Shown here: piece after piece, positions 20,248 to 29,944 of the stretch
How positions within the stretch are numbered: the first letter of the stretch is position 1
Layout of the letters: each line of letters opens with the position of its first letter
Assembly: GCF_003594935.2 (NCBI RefSeq)
Contig: NZ_CP043342.1
Location: 1,488,001-1,552,000 of the forward strand
DNA from: Enterobacter huaxiensis
GTDB taxonomy: Bacteria; Pseudomonadota; Gammaproteobacteria; Enterobacterales; Enterobacteriaceae
DNA length: 64,000 nt
Direction: 5' to 3'
Program-made: the position numbers and the translations under genes
Notes under the pieces: generated by a model
Database searches by the model: none
Told to the model about the DNA's origin: nothing
What the model saw: only the letters and a program-made list of their open reading frames with translations

Positions 20248-20274
20248 TTATCGGCACCCTGAGGGAAAAATGAA
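20248..20274 (-). promoter_or_regulatory. Candidate sigma-28 (FliA) promoter for cheV
   Basis: On the minus strand the sequence reads TTCATTTT, 11 nt, GCCGATAA. GCCGATAA is the exact consensus -10 of flagellar sigma-28, the 11-nt spacing is standard, and the -35 matches 5 of 8 positions of TAAAGTTT. It ends 34 bp before the cheV start and would express cheV with the late flagellar genes independently of rnz. Confidence 0.7.
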
Positions 20275-20277
20275 GGA

Positions 20278-21195
20278 CTAAACGCTGACCTGAGTGAAAT
20301 CTTCCGCCAGCTCACACGCAGAGAATACCTCGCGGCACTCTGCCAGCAGGCTTTCGCATCCCCGCGCGTCGTAGCGTGAGCTCACGTGAGTGACGATCAG
20401 CTTCCCGACGCCCGCCTCACGGGCCAGCCGCGCGGCCTGGCGCGTGGAGCTGTGGCCGCGGCCGTTGGCTTTCTCTTCCATGGCCGTTTCAAGCGTCGCT
20501 TCATGCACCATCACATCTACGCCCTGCGCAAGCAAAAGGGCGGAAGGGCACGGCCCGGTATCGCCAAAGATTGCCAGCTTTTTCCCCGGCTGTGGCGCAG
20601 AAAGATAGTCCTGCCCGTTCACCACGCGCCCGTCGTCCAGCGTGATGGTCTCACCCAGCTTCAGGCGCTGGAACATCGGCCCCGGCTTCACGCCGTCTGC
20701 CATCAGCGCGGCGGCGTTTAGCGCGCCGGGTTTGTCATGCTCTTCGATACGGTAGCCGTAGCACTCAACCGGATGATTAAGCGGCCAGGCGGAGACGGTA
20801 TAAACCCCGTCATCAAAAACCTGACCCTCTGCAATTTCAATGACCTCCAGCGGGTAGTCCGTCCACGAGCCGCTCAGGCGCAGCGTGGTTTCAACAAACT
20901 CGGCAATGCCCTTCGGCCCATAAATCGTCAGCGGATGCGCAATGCCGGCCATCGAGCGGCTGCACAGCAGGCCGGGCAGGCCAAAGATATGGTCTCCGTG
21001 CAGGTGGGTAATAAAGATCTTATCCAGCTTGCCCGGATTGTACACGGTGCGCAGCAGCTGGTGCTGAGTCCCTTCACCACAGTCAAACAGCCACAGCCCG
21101 CCGCGGGTTGGGTGCTGCAGATCCAGCAGGATTGCCGTCACATTTCGCGTACGGGTTGGTACGCCAGCGGACGTGCCCAGAAAAATCAGTTCCAT
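20278..21195 (-). CDS. rnz: Ribonuclease BN/Z (tRNA 3'-processing nuclease)
   Basis: A metallo-beta-lactamase-fold nuclease of 305 residues, the E. coli ElaC/RNase BN length. It carries the zinc motif His64-x-His66-x-Asp68-His69 in [15 protein letters not shown], with later ligands in IFGDTGPCP and the C-terminal VTHVSSRYD. In E. coli it trims tRNA 3' ends and has both endo- and exonuclease activity. Start ATG 21195 gives [18 protein letters not shown]. It is divergent from elaA, with the two starts about 70 bp apart. Confidence 0.96.
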   Translation of the reverse strand: MELIFLGTSAGVPTRTRNVTAILLDLQHPTRGGLWLFDCGEGTQHQLLRTVYNPGKLDKIFITHLHGDHIFGLPGLLCSRSMAGIAHPLTIYGPKGIAEFVETTLRLSGSWTDYPLEVIEIAEGQVFDDGVYTVSAWPLNHPVECYGYRIEEHDKPGALNAAALMADGVKPGPMFQRLKLGETITLDDGRVVNGQDYLSAPQPGKKLAIFGDTGPCPSALLLAQGVDVMVHEATLETAMEEKANGRGHSSTRQAARLAREAGVGKLIVTHVSSRYDARGCESLLAECREVFSACELAEDFTQVSV

Positions 21196-21266
21196 AATGC
21201 AATCAGCCCTTTGCCGAACGGGAAGGGGTTTAGTATAACGTGATGAACCCCAGGAAGGAGAAAGAC

Positions 21267-21728
21267 ATGATCCAGTGGCAAGATGTACACCATAGCGAAC
21301 TCACCGTACCGTCACTTTATGCGCTGCTTAAACTCCGCTGTGAAGTGTTTGTTGTAGAGCAAGCCTGCCCGTATCAGGACATCGACGGGGATGACCTGGT
21401 CGGTGAAAACCGCCATATCCTCGGCTGGAAAGAGGGCGAGCTGGTGGCGTATGCGAGGATTCTGAAAAGCGCCGATGATTTTGAGCCCGTCGTCATCGGC
21501 CGCGTCATCATTAGCGCACGCGCGCGCGGTGAAAAACTGGGCTATCAGCTCATGGAGAAAACGCTGACATCCTGTGAAAAACAGTGGCCAGACAGGGCGT
21601 TATACCTCGGAGCGCAGGCTCACCTGCAGTCCTTCTACGCCCACTTCGGCTTTGCGCCGGTGACCGACGTGTATGACGAAGATGGCATTCCGCACGTTGG
21701 CATGGCGCGGGAAGCGAAGCAGGCGTAA
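21267..21728 (+). CDS. elaA: GNAT-family acyltransferase ElaA
   Basis: A single-domain GCN5-related N-acetyltransferase of 153 residues. The acetyl-CoA-binding segment is [21 protein letters not shown], followed by [16 protein letters not shown] near the C terminus. The cellular substrate is not established. I chose ATG 21267 ([12 protein letters not shown]) because AGGAG lies 7 nt upstream and the E. coli protein starts at the same point; a longer frame opens at 21240. Confidence 0.93.
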   Translation: MIQWQDVHHSELTVPSLYALLKLRCEVFVVEQACPYQDIDGDDLVGENRHILGWKEGELVAYARILKSADDFEPVVIGRVIISARARGEKLGYQLMEKTLTSCEKQWPDRALYLGAQAHLQSFYAHFGFAPVTDVYDEDGIPHVGMAREAKQA

Positions 21729-21781
21729 TCGGCAGTCGTTGGCTATAGTTAGCGGACTGGTGTACTAACATGGAGAAAACT

Positions 21782-22087
21782 ATGTCATTTCAATCCTGGG
21801 ATACCCGTATCGACGACGACCTGGCCCTGCTGAGCGAAACGCTGGAAGAGGTACTGCGTTCGTCGGGCGACCCTGCCGATCAGAAGTATATCGAGCTGAA
21901 AGCGCGCGCTGAACAGGCGCTGCATGAAGTGAAGAACCGCGTCAGCCATGCGTCTGACAATTACTACTATCGCGCCAAAAAAGCGGTGTACCGTGCCGAT
22001 GATTACGTGCATGAAAAACCGTGGCAAGGTATTGGTGTCGGTGCGGCCGTAGGGCTGGTGCTGGGGCTGCTTCTGGCTCGTCGCTAA
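21782..22087 (+). CDS. elaB: Tail-anchored inner-membrane stress protein ElaB
   Basis: A 101-residue protein of the ElaB/YqjD/YgaM (DUF883) family. Most of it is a charged helical, probably coiled-coil cytoplasmic part (about 1-80). The end is one glycine-rich transmembrane segment, GIGVGAAVGLVLGLLLARR, that anchors it in the inner membrane. E. coli relatives bind ribosomes, and ElaB is induced by RpoS in stationary phase and oxidative stress. The ATG at 21782 follows GGAGAAAAC; MEKT upstream in frame is rejected as lacking its own ribosome site. Confidence 0.93.
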   Translation: MSFQSWDTRIDDDLALLSETLEEVLRSSGDPADQKYIELKARAEQALHEVKNRVSHASDNYYYRAKKAVYRADDYVHEKPWQGIGVGAAVGLVLGLLLARR

Positions 22088-22114
22088 CAGCTTTTTAAAC
22101 GGTCAACCACTCCC

Positions 22115-22156
22115 TATACGTGGGTACTGCAATTTGTGGGCAGTACCCCGTATAAT
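22115..22156 (+). promoter_or_regulatory. Near-perfect inverted repeat overlapping the menF -10
   Basis: TATACG-T-GGGTACTGC (22115-22130), nine spacer bases, then GCAGTACCC-CGTATA (22140-22154). This is a 15-bp stem with one bulged T. Its right end runs into TATAAT (22151-22156), a consensus -10 placed 28 bp before the menF start codon. It may be a regulator's operator, or a hairpin ending elaB transcription, although no T tract follows. Confidence 0.6.
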
Positions 22157-22183
22157 ATGAGGTTTTAACAGGGAGAGGTTCGC

Positions 22184-23479
22184 GTGCATTCGATTTTCCT
22201 CGCGCTGGAACGTCTGCGCACTCAGCTTGCGCAAGCGCTGCCTGCTACACCCGGTCTGCATCACGTTGACGTCTCATTCCCGTTAAACGACGCCTTCGAT
22301 CCTCTGGCCTGGCTGGGCGCACAGCGTATCTATCCCCAATTCTACTGGCAGCAGCGAAACGGCGATGAAGAACTTGCCGCGCTGGGAAGTGTCGCTCACT
22401 TTGACTCTCTGGCTTTTGCCTCTCAGTTTCTACAAACCCACGATGCGCAAAACGATACCCTCATTTGCGGGCTTAACGCGTTTAACCCCGAGAAGAGCAG
22501 CCTGTTTTTGCCGCGTTTGCTGTGGCGACGCTCTGCCGGAGTGGCCACGCTGCGCCTGCAGCTGTGGAGTGATACCTCGCTTGCGGATGATGCCCCTGCT
22601 GCGCGGAGATTCCTGGACCAGCTGAACGCGGCGGGGCCGATCCGCCCGCTCTCCGTTCAGGTTGAGCGTGAGACGCACCAGCCGCAAAAGCCGGAGTGGC
22701 TGCGTCTTATCCGTCAGGCAACGGACGCCATCGCGCGCGGTGACGTTGAAAAAGTGGTGCTTGCCCGCGCTACCGATCTGCAGTTCAAACAACCGGTTAA
22801 TGCCGTTGCGTTGATGGCCGCCAGCCGCGCCCTCAATGTCAATTGCTACCATTTCTGCATGGTATTCGATGCCGGTAACGCGTTTCTCGGCTCCACGCCT
22901 GAGCGTTTGTGGCGGCGTCGCGGCACGCTGCTGCGCACCGAAGCCCTGGCAGGAACGGTTGCCAGCCATTCGGACGATAAACAGGCTCAGCGCCTCGGCG
23001 AGTGGCTGATGAATGACGATAAAAACCAGCGTGAGAATATGCTGGTGGTAGAGGATATTTGCCAGCGGCTGCAGCATCATACCCAGACGCTGGAGGTCTT
23101 ACCGGCGCAGGTGGTGCGTTTACGCAAAGTGCAGCATCTGCGCCGCTGCATCTGGACCGCGCTTAAACACGCCAGCGACGAGCAGTGCCTGAACGCGCTG
23201 CAGCCGACGGCTGCCGTTGCGGGCCTGCCGCGGCAGGCCGCGCGGGAGTTTATCCAGAAGGTTGAGCCATTCGACCGCGAGTGGTACGCCGGTTCCGCCG
23301 GGTATCTGTCACGCGAACAAAGCGAGTTCTGCGTGGCGCTACGCTCCGCGCGCGTCCACGAGGCCATGCTTCGGCTCTATGCCGGGGCGGGGATCGTCAG
23401 CGGATCTGACCCGGAGCAGGAGTGGCAGGAGATCGAAAATAAAGCCGCAGGGCTGCGCTCTCTCCTCCTAAGGGATTAA
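22184..23479 (+). CDS. menF: Menaquinone-specific isochorismate synthase
   Basis: Converts chorismate to isochorismate, the first committed step of menaquinone synthesis. The 431 residues match the E. coli length. The C-terminal chorismate-binding domain (about 170-431) contains [17 protein letters not shown] and the closing [24 protein letters not shown]. The start is GTG at 22184, preceded by the strong GGGAGAGG; no in-frame ATG fits better. It heads the operon menF-menD-menH-menB-menC-menE, though 88 bp separates it from menD. Confidence 0.96.
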   Translation: MHSIFLALERLRTQLAQALPATPGLHHVDVSFPLNDAFDPLAWLGAQRIYPQFYWQQRNGDEELAALGSVAHFDSLAFASQFLQTHDAQNDTLICGLNAFNPEKSSLFLPRLLWRRSAGVATLRLQLWSDTSLADDAPAARRFLDQLNAAGPIRPLSVQVERETHQPQKPEWLRLIRQATDAIARGDVEKVVLARATDLQFKQPVNAVALMAASRALNVNCYHFCMVFDAGNAFLGSTPERLWRRRGTLLRTEALAGTVASHSDDKQAQRLGEWLMNDDKNQRENMLVVEDICQRLQHHTQTLEVLPAQVVRLRKVQHLRRCIWTALKHASDEQCLNALQPTAAVAGLPRQAAREFIQKVEPFDREWYAGSAGYLSREQSEFCVALRSARVHEAMLRLYAGAGIVSGSDPEQEWQEIENKAAGLRSLLLRD

Positions 23480-23567
23480 TACTGATTCGCGCATTCCCGA
23501 TTCATATCAAAATTCTAAATTTTTCTATTATTTATACTGTGTCGCATTATTGATACCGGACAATCTC

Positions 23568-25238
23568 ATGTCAGTAAGTTCTTTTAACCGGCGCTGGGCG
23601 GCGGTGATCCTTGAAGCCCTGACCCGCCACGGCGTCAGGCACGTGTGTATTGCACCGGGCTCTCGCTCCACGCCGCTGACGCTGGCCGCGGCGGAAAATC
23701 GGGCTTTCATTCACCACACCCATTTTGACGAGCGCGGTCTGGGCCATCTCGCGCTGGGGCTGGCAAAAGTCAGCAAAGCGCCGGTGGCGGTGATTGTCAC
23801 GTCCGGTACGGCGGTGGCGAACCTCTATCCGGCAATCATCGAAGCCGGGCTGACCGGCGAAAAACTGATTGTGCTGACCGCGGACCGTCCGCCTGAGTTA
23901 ATCGACTGCGGTGCCAATCAGGCCATTCGCCAGCCGGGCATTTTTTCATCTCATCCTTCAGAAACGGTCTCGCTGCCGCGTCCAACCCAGGACATTCCGG
24001 CAAGTTGGCTGGTCTCCACGCTTGATCATGCGATGGCATCGCTGCGCAGCGGTGCCCTGCACGTGAACTGTCCGTTTGCCGAGCCGCTGTATGGCGAAAT
24101 GAACGAAACTAGCCTCGCCTGGCAGCAGCAGCTTGGCGACTGGTGGGAGAGCGAAAAGCCCTGGCTTAGCGAGCAGATCCACGTTGAAAGCGCCAAACAG
24201 CGCGACTGGTTCTTCTGGCGGCAAAAGCGCGGCGTGGTGGTTGCCGGGCGCATGAGCGCCGCCGAAGGGAAGCGGGTTGCAGAGTGGGCGCAAACCCTCG
24301 GCTGGCCGTTGATAGGCGATGTGCTTTCCCAGACCGGCCAGCCGCTGCCGTGTGCCGACCTCTGGCTGGGTAACGCGAAGGCGACAACCGAGCTGGCGAA
24401 GGCGCAGATTGTGGTGCAGATAGGCTCCAGCCTCACCGGTAAACGTCTCCTGCAGTGGCAGGCGACCTGCACGCCGGAAGAGTATTGGCTCGTTGACCCG
24501 CTGGAAGGGCGGCTCGACCCGGCGCACCACCGCGGGCGTCGTCTGGTCAGCGGGATTGACAGCTGGCTTGAGCTGCATCCGGCTGAAAAACGTAAGCCAT
24601 GGGCGGTAGAGATCCCGGAACTGTCGAGTCAGGCGTGGGCGCTCGCCGAAGCGCAGTGCGGGGGCTTCGGTGAAGCCGAGCTGGCTCACCGTATACGTCA
24701 GTATCTGCCCGAGCAGGGGCAGCTGTTTGTCGGTAACAGCCTGGTGGTGCGCCTGATTGACGCGCTCTCTCAGCTTCCCGCGGGGTATCCGGTTTACAGC
24801 AACCGCGGTGCCAGCGGCATCGACGGGCTGATCTCGACGGCGGCTGGCGTGCAGCGTGCCAGCGCGAAATCGACGCTGGCAATAGTGGGGGACCTCTCGG
24901 CGCTCTATGACCTCAACGCGCTGGCGCTCCTGCGTCAGGTTTCAGCACCCCTGGTGCTGATTGTGGTCAACAATAACGGCGGGCAGATCTTCTCCCTGCT
25001 GCCCACGCCGCAGAGCGAGCGCGAGCGCTTTTATCTGATGCCGCAAAACGTGCAGTTCGAGCACGCGGCGGCGATGTTCAGCCTCCGGTACCATCGCCCG
25101 GAAAGCTGGGAGCAGCTGGACGCGGCGATGAGCACCGCGTGGAAACAGCCTGGCACAACGCTGGTCGAGCTGGTGGTAAACGATTCTGACGGCGCGCAGA
25201 AGCTGCAAAACCTGCTGGCGCAGGTGAGCCACCTGTGA
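23568..25238 (+). CDS. menD: SEPHCHC synthase (2-succinyl-5-enolpyruvyl-6-hydroxy-3-cyclohexene-1-carboxylate synthase)
   Basis: A thiamine-diphosphate enzyme that joins isochorismate and 2-oxoglutarate. The catalytic glutamate of the cofactor site is in [18 protein letters not shown] (about residue 55). The C-terminal cofactor-binding motif is [17 protein letters not shown]...NNNGGQIF. The start ATG 23568 ([18 protein letters not shown]) gives 556 residues, equal to the E. coli enzyme. Its stop overlaps menH by 4 nt. Confidence 0.97.
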   Translation: MSVSSFNRRWAAVILEALTRHGVRHVCIAPGSRSTPLTLAAAENRAFIHHTHFDERGLGHLALGLAKVSKAPVAVIVTSGTAVANLYPAIIEAGLTGEKLIVLTADRPPELIDCGANQAIRQPGIFSSHPSETVSLPRPTQDIPASWLVSTLDHAMASLRSGALHVNCPFAEPLYGEMNETSLAWQQQLGDWWESEKPWLSEQIHVESAKQRDWFFWRQKRGVVVAGRMSAAEGKRVAEWAQTLGWPLIGDVLSQTGQPLPCADLWLGNAKATTELAKAQIVVQIGSSLTGKRLLQWQATCTPEEYWLVDPLEGRLDPAHHRGRRLVSGIDSWLELHPAEKRKPWAVEIPELSSQAWALAEAQCGGFGEAELAHRIRQYLPEQGQLFVGNSLVVRLIDALSQLPAGYPVYSNRGASGIDGLISTAAGVQRASAKSTLAIVGDLSALYDLNALALLRQVSAPLVLIVVNNNGGQIFSLLPTPQSERERFYLMPQNVQFEHAAAMFSLRYHRPESWEQLDAAMSTAWKQPGTTLVELVVNDSDGAQKLQNLLAQVSHL

Positions 25239-26011
25239 ACCTCGCAGGCACGCAGCGAGCCGGAAAGCCAGGCTATCCCTGGCTGGTCTTTCTGCACGGT
25301 TTTTCCGGCGATAGCCGCGAGTGGCAGCCGGTTGGGGAGTCATTAGAGGATTATCCCCGGCTGTACCTTAATCTGCCGGGGCACGGCGCTTCAGCGGATA
25401 TCAGCGTGGCGGGATTCGACGCGATGAATGCGTTGCTTACCCGAACCCTTATTAGTTACAACATACTGAACTACTGGCTGGTGGGGTACTCCCTCGGCGG
25501 CCGCATTGCGATGTTTCATGCCTGCCAGCAGGCAAAAGGGCTGAGCGGAATTGTCGTTGAAGGCGGCCATCCTGGGCTACGGGACGCGGATACGCGAGAA
25601 GCGCGGCTGGCCTCCGATCGCCGCTGGGCGGCGCGCTTTCGCGCCGGGCCGCTGAATAACGTCTTTACCGACTGGTACCAGCAGCCCGTCTTCGCTTCAC
25701 TATCCGACGCACAGCGCCGGGGCCTGATAACTCTGCGCAGTCAGAATAACGGCGCCGGTCTGGCGGCAATGCTCGAGGCCACCTCGCTTGCCGTACAGCC
25801 AGATTTGCGCGCAGCGCTGAATGCGCTCTCTGTTCCTTTTCACTACCTGTACGGCGAACGTGATGAGAAGTTCGCGGCTATTGCCGCTGAGCTGAACGCC
25901 ACGCGCCACGTTATTCCTCATGCCGGGCACAACGCCCATCGGGAAAATCCCGGTGCGGTCGCGTCGAGCCTGGTGCAGATACTGCGTCTTCGAACTAAGG
26001 ACACTCTATGA
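25235..26011 (+). CDS. menH: SHCHC synthase MenH
   Basis: An alpha/beta hydrolase-fold lyase that removes pyruvate from SEPHCHC to give SHCHC. The triad is Ser86 (GYSLGG), Asp210 (GERD) and His232 ([10 protein letters not shown]), at the same positions as in E. coli MenH. The start is GTG at 25235, overlapping the menD stop (GTGA); the resulting protein is 258 residues, slightly longer than the 252 of E. coli because of a few extra C-terminal residues. The end overlaps menB by 4 nt. Confidence 0.95.
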   Translation: MNLAGTQRAGKPGYPWLVFLHGFSGDSREWQPVGESLEDYPRLYLNLPGHGASADISVAGFDAMNALLTRTLISYNILNYWLVGYSLGGRIAMFHACQQAKGLSGIVVEGGHPGLRDADTREARLASDRRWAARFRAGPLNNVFTDWYQQPVFASLSDAQRRGLITLRSQNNGAGLAAMLEATSLAVQPDLRAALNALSVPFHYLYGERDEKFAAIAAELNATRHVIPHAGHNAHRENPGAVASSLVQILRLRTKDTL

Positions 26012-26865
26012 TCTATCCTGATGAACACATGCTTTACGCGCCGGTTGAATGGCAGGACTGCTCCGAAGGTTATACCGACATTCGTTACCACAAGTCCGCC
26101 GACGGCATTGCCAAAATCACCATCAACCGTCCGCAGGTGCGCAACGCGTTCCGTCCGCTGACCGTCAAAGAGATGATCCAGGCCCTGGCCGATGCGCGCT
26201 ATGACGACAATATTGGCGTCATCGTTCTGACCGGTGAAGGGGATAAAGCGTTCTGCTCCGGCGGCGATCAGAAAGTGCGCGGCGACTACGGCGGATACCA
26301 GGACGATGCGGGTACGCATCATCTGAACGTGCTGGATTTCCAGCGCCAGATCCGCACCTGTCCAAAACCGGTTGTCGCGATGGTGGCGGGCTACTCTATC
26401 GGCGGCGGCCACGTGCTGCACATGATGTGTGACCTGACCATTGCTGCAGAGAACGCCATCTTCGGCCAGACCGGCCCGAAAGTCGGATCCTTCGACGGCG
26501 GCTGGGGCGCGTCCTATATGGCACGCATCGTCGGGCAGAAAAAAGCACGTGAAATCTGGTTCCTGTGCCGTCAGTACAACGCGCAGGAAGCGCTGGATAT
26601 GGGGCTTGTGAATACCGTGGTGCCAATTGCCGATCTCGAAAAAGAGACCGTGCGCTGGTGCCGCGAGATGCTGCAAAACAGCCCGATGGCGCTGCGCTGC
26701 CTGAAGGCGGCCCTCAACGCTGACTGCGACGGTCAGGCGGGTCTGCAGGAGCTGGCGGGTAATGCCACCATGCTGTTCTACATGACCGAAGAGGGTCAGG
26801 AAGGACGCAACGCGTTTAACGAAAAACGCCAGCCGGACTTCAGCAAATACAAACGGAACCCGTAA
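26008..26865 (+). CDS. menB: 1,4-dihydroxy-2-naphthoyl-CoA synthase
   Basis: A crotonase-fold enzyme that closes the naphthoquinone ring from O-succinylbenzoyl-CoA. The 285-residue protein has the oxyanion-hole segments [11 protein letters not shown] (about residue 84) and the glycine-rich [19 protein letters not shown], and the family C terminus [21 protein letters not shown]. It overlaps menH by 4 nt and menC by 1 nt. In this pathway MenB acts after MenC and MenE although its gene precedes theirs. Confidence 0.98.
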   Translation: MIYPDEHMLYAPVEWQDCSEGYTDIRYHKSADGIAKITINRPQVRNAFRPLTVKEMIQALADARYDDNIGVIVLTGEGDKAFCSGGDQKVRGDYGGYQDDAGTHHLNVLDFQRQIRTCPKPVVAMVAGYSIGGGHVLHMMCDLTIAAENAIFGQTGPKVGSFDGGWGASYMARIVGQKKAREIWFLCRQYNAQEALDMGLVNTVVPIADLEKETVRWCREMLQNSPMALRCLKAALNADCDGQAGLQELAGNATMLFYMTEEGQEGRNAFNEKRQPDFSKYKRNP

Positions 26866-27830
26866 TGCGTCGCGCGCAGGTTTACCGCTGGCAGATACCG
26901 ATGGACGCGGGCGTGGTGCTGCGCGAGCGGCGGTTAAAAACCCGTGACGGACTTTTCATTCATTTGCAGCAGGGCGAGCGTGAAGGCTGGGGTGAGGTTT
27001 CACCTCTGCCGGGCTTTAGCCTGGAATCGCTGGATGACGCGCAGGCGGCGCTGGTGGCCTGGGTACGCGAGTGGCGCGAAGGGGCCGCTCCGGCGCTGCC
27101 GGACACGCCTTCCGCCGCCTTCGGCATCAGCTGCGCGCTGGCGGAGCTTGACGGCAGCTTGCCTCAGGAAGCCAACTACCGCGCCGCACCGCTCTGTACG
27201 GGCGATCCGGACGAACTCTTCGCGCTGCTCTCCGCCATGCCCGGCGAGAAGGTGGCGAAAATCAAAGTCGGCCTGTACGAAGCGGTACGCGACGGGATGG
27301 TGGCGAATCTCCTGCTGGAAGCGATACCGGATCTGCACCTGCGTCTGGACGCTAACCGCGCCTGGACGCCGCTCAAGGCGCAGCAGTTTGCGAAGTACGT
27401 TAATCCGGCGTACCGCAACCGCATCGCGTTTCTGGAAGAGCCGTGCAAAACGCGGGATGACTCCCGCGCCTTTGCTCGTGAAACGGGTATTGCGATTGCC
27501 TGGGATGAAAGCCTGCGCGAAGCCGATTTTGCGTTCGTCGCCGAGCCCGGCGTGAGTGCGGTCGTGATTAAACCGACGCTGACCGGCAGCCTGGCGAAGG
27601 TACGCGAGCAGGTCGATGCTGCCCACGCCTTAGGCCTGACGGCGGTGATCAGTTCGTCCATAGAGTCCAGCCTCGGGCTGACGCAGCTGGCGCGCATCGC
27701 GGCATGGTTAACGCCAGACACCCTCCCCGGCCTTGACACGTTAAGCCTGATGCAAACGCAGCTTATTCGTCAGTGGCCGGACAGCACATTGCCGTGCCTC
27801 GACGTTGAGGCGCTGGAGCCGCTGCTATGA
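26865..27830 (+). CDS. menC: o-succinylbenzoate synthase
   Basis: An enolase-superfamily dehydratase that converts SHCHC to o-succinylbenzoate. The acid/base lysines are Lys134 (KIKVG) and Lys236 (IKPTLTG); the magnesium ligands are Asp162 (RLDANRAW), a Glu near 191 (FLEEPCK) and Asp214 (AWDES). The 321 residues match E. coli MenC. It starts on the last base of the menB stop codon (TAATG) and overlaps menE by 4 nt. Confidence 0.97.
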   Translation: MRRAQVYRWQIPMDAGVVLRERRLKTRDGLFIHLQQGEREGWGEVSPLPGFSLESLDDAQAALVAWVREWREGAAPALPDTPSAAFGISCALAELDGSLPQEANYRAAPLCTGDPDELFALLSAMPGEKVAKIKVGLYEAVRDGMVANLLLEAIPDLHLRLDANRAWTPLKAQQFAKYVNPAYRNRIAFLEEPCKTRDDSRAFARETGIAIAWDESLREADFAFVAEPGVSAVVIKPTLTGSLAKVREQVDAAHALGLTAVISSSIESSLGLTQLARIAAWLTPDTLPGLDTLSLMQTQLIRQWPDSTLPCLDVEALEPLL

Positions 27831-29188
27831 GTTTTACCGACTGGCCGTGGCGGCACTGGCGCGCGCAGTGGCCCGATAAGCCCGCACTGCGGCTGAACGA
27901 CGAGGTTCTCACCTGGCAACGGCTCTGTGCGCGTATAGATAGCCTTGCCGCCGGGTTCCATCGTCAGGGCGTGCAGGAAGGCGACGGCGTTATGCTGCTT
28001 GCCCATAATCACCCTCAGACGCTGCTGGCGTGGCTCGCGCTGCTCCAGTGCGGCGCGCGCATTCTGCCGGTCAACCCTCAGCTGCCGGGACCGCTGCTGG
28101 ACGTGCTGATGCCGCAGATGACGCTGCGCCATGCCCTGGTGCTGGACGGCGCGTATGACGGCCTCTCTTCGCTTAGCCTGTCCGGGCTGCCCGGGGAGTA
28201 TTCGTCGTCATGGGCGCCGGAACGTCTGGCTTCCATGACGCTGACCTCCGGTTCGACAGGCTTGCCGAAGGCGGCCGTTCACACCTGCGCGGCGCATCTT
28301 GCCAGCGCGCAGGGCGTGCTGGCGCTGATGCCCTACAGCGACGAGGACGACTGGCTGCTGTCGCTGCCGCTGTTTCATGTTTCCGGTCAGGGAATTTTGT
28401 GGCGCTGGCTTCAGGCGGGCGCGCGGTTAACCGTGCGCGAAAAACAGCCGCTTGAGCAGGCGCTGCAGGGCTGTTCCCACGCTTCTCTGGTGCCGACGCA
28501 GCTCTGGCGTCTGCTCAACGCGGAGCATCAGGTTGCGCTGAAGGCCGTTCTTCTTGGCGGGGCAGCCATTCCCGTTGAGCTGACGGAGAAGGCGCGAGAG
28601 CAGGGTATTCGCACCTTCTGCGGCTATGGCCTGACGGAGTTTGCCTCAACCGTCTGCGCGAAGGAGGCGGACGGTGCGCCGGACGTCGGCAGCGCGCTGC
28701 CGGGCAGAGAGGTGCAGGTTGTCGACGGTGAAGTCTGGATCAGGGCGCGCAGCATGGCTTCGGGCTACTGGCGTGACGGTGCGCTACTTCCCATCACGAA
28801 TGCGCAGGGCTGGTTTGCCACCCGCGACTGCGGGGAGTGGCATAACGGACGCCTGACCATTTTAGGCCGTATGGACAATCTCTTTTTCAGCGGAGGAGAG
28901 GGGATCCAGCCGGAAGCCGTTGAGCGTACGATTGCCACGCACCCGCAGATAAGCCAGGCGTTCATCGTCCCGCTGGACGACGCCGAGTTCGGTCAACGTC
29001 CGGTGGCGGTGGTGGAATGTCAACCGGGAACCGATATCGCGCAGTTCCCTGACTGGATCCAGGGCAGGCTGGCGCGTTTTGAACAGCCGGTACACTGGCT
29101 GGTGCTGCCCGCAGAGCTAAAAAATGGTGGGATTAAAATCTCCCGCCAGGCGCTGAAGCAGTGGGTGAATGCGTCGCTAAAGAGATAA
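27827..29188 (+). CDS. menE: o-succinylbenzoate-CoA ligase
   Basis: An ANL-superfamily acyl-CoA synthetase that activates o-succinylbenzoate with ATP and CoA. The phosphate-binding loop is [16 protein letters not shown] (about residues 136-151). The motif [13 protein letters not shown] and the hinge region [22 protein letters not shown] are also visible. The 453 residues are close to the 451 of E. coli. It is the last gene of the men operon. Confidence 0.96.
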   Translation: MSFTDWPWRHWRAQWPDKPALRLNDEVLTWQRLCARIDSLAAGFHRQGVQEGDGVMLLAHNHPQTLLAWLALLQCGARILPVNPQLPGPLLDVLMPQMTLRHALVLDGAYDGLSSLSLSGLPGEYSSSWAPERLASMTLTSGSTGLPKAAVHTCAAHLASAQGVLALMPYSDEDDWLLSLPLFHVSGQGILWRWLQAGARLTVREKQPLEQALQGCSHASLVPTQLWRLLNAEHQVALKAVLLGGAAIPVELTEKAREQGIRTFCGYGLTEFASTVCAKEADGAPDVGSALPGREVQVVDGEVWIRARSMASGYWRDGALLPITNAQGWFATRDCGEWHNGRLTILGRMDNLFFSGGEGIQPEAVERTIATHPQISQAFIVPLDDAEFGQRPVAVVECQPGTDIAQFPDWIQGRLARFEQPVHWLVLPAELKNGGIKISRQALKQWVNASLKR

Positions 29189-29238
29189 CAGCAGTTTCAA
29201 AAAGTTACAAACTTATTGTCTGACGCACGCAGAGTGCT

Positions 29239-29306
29239 TGATCCCGCAGTGAGGCAGGTTAAAATCTCGCGGTTTTGGGACATCTCTAAATAAATTGTGC
29301 GGGATC
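29239..29306 (+). promoter_or_regulatory. Inverted repeat that could mask the yfaZ ribosome site
   Basis: TGATCCCGCA at 29239-29248 is the exact reverse complement of TGCGGGATCA at 29297-29306. The right arm contains GGGA, the only plausible ribosome-binding site for yfaZ (ATG at 29313). If the message starts upstream of 29239, pairing of the arms would hide the site. The loop between them is about 48 nt, so the pairing could also be condition-dependent. Confidence 0.4.
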
Positions 29307-29312
29307 ACGACA

Positions 29313-29852
29313 ATGAAAAAAGTGGCATTAATGGGCTTAGGCCTGATGGTTATCTCTTCGGCGGCTAACGCCATCAGCTTTAACGGCTCGGCGGGTCAGG
29401 ATTACACCCACCTGGGCTTTGGCCTGGGTACGGAAACCTCCGGCCTGGCAATGACCGGCGGCTGGACGCATAACGATGACGACGGCGATGCGGCTAGCCT
29501 TGGCCTCGGTCTGAACGTTCCGCTGGGCCCGTTCCTGGCGACCGTTGGCGGTAAAGGCATTTACACCAACCCGAACGACGGCGATGAAGGCTACGCGGCG
29601 GCAGTGGGCGGCGGCCTGCAGTGGAAAATCGGCGACAGCTTCGGCCTGTTCGGCGAGTACTACTACTCTCCGGATTCGCTCTCCAGCGGCATCGAAAGCT
29701 ATGAAGAAGCCAACGCCGGTGCGCGCTGGACCATCATGCGTCCAATCACCATTGAAGCGGGCTATCGTTACCTGAACCTTGCCGGTAAAGACGGCAACCG
29801 CGACAACGCGCTGGCCGACGGCCCGTACGTGGGCGTGAGCGCAGGCTTCTAA
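29313..29852 (+). CDS. yfaZ: Outer membrane protein of the YfaZ family
   Basis: A 179-residue beta-barrel-type protein with an N-terminal signal peptide (MKKVALMGLGLMVISSAANA, cleavage after residue 20) and a C-terminal phenylalanine after alternating hydrophobic residues (YVGVSAGF), as expected for BAM-assembled barrels. It is rich in glycine and aromatic residues. No function is established; the family is annotated only as a predicted outer membrane or porin-like protein. The start is ATG 29313 after GGGATCACGACA, giving a normal signal sequence; an upstream frame from 29295 would add six residues before it. Confidence 0.88.
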   Translation: MKKVALMGLGLMVISSAANAISFNGSAGQDYTHLGFGLGTETSGLAMTGGWTHNDDDGDAASLGLGLNVPLGPFLATVGGKGIYTNPNDGDEGYAAAVGGGLQWKIGDSFGLFGEYYYSPDSLSSGIESYEEANAGARWTIMRPITIEAGYRYLNLAGKDGNRDNALADGPYVGVSAGF

Positions 29853-29859
29853 TCTCTCC

Positions 29860-29888
29860 GGCGCGGCGTTCCGTCGCGCCTGTTTCTC
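29860..29888 (+). terminator. Probable terminator of yfaZ
   Basis: A GC-rich stem GGCGCG / CGCGCC around GCGTTCCGT, followed by TGTTTCTCTT. It begins 7 bp after the yfaZ stop. The T tract is interrupted, so efficiency is uncertain. Confidence 0.6.
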
Positions 29889-29944
29889 TTCTCCCTTGTT
29901 CCATATGCGTTATAGTGTTTTGACCATAGAAGTGGGAGAACACA

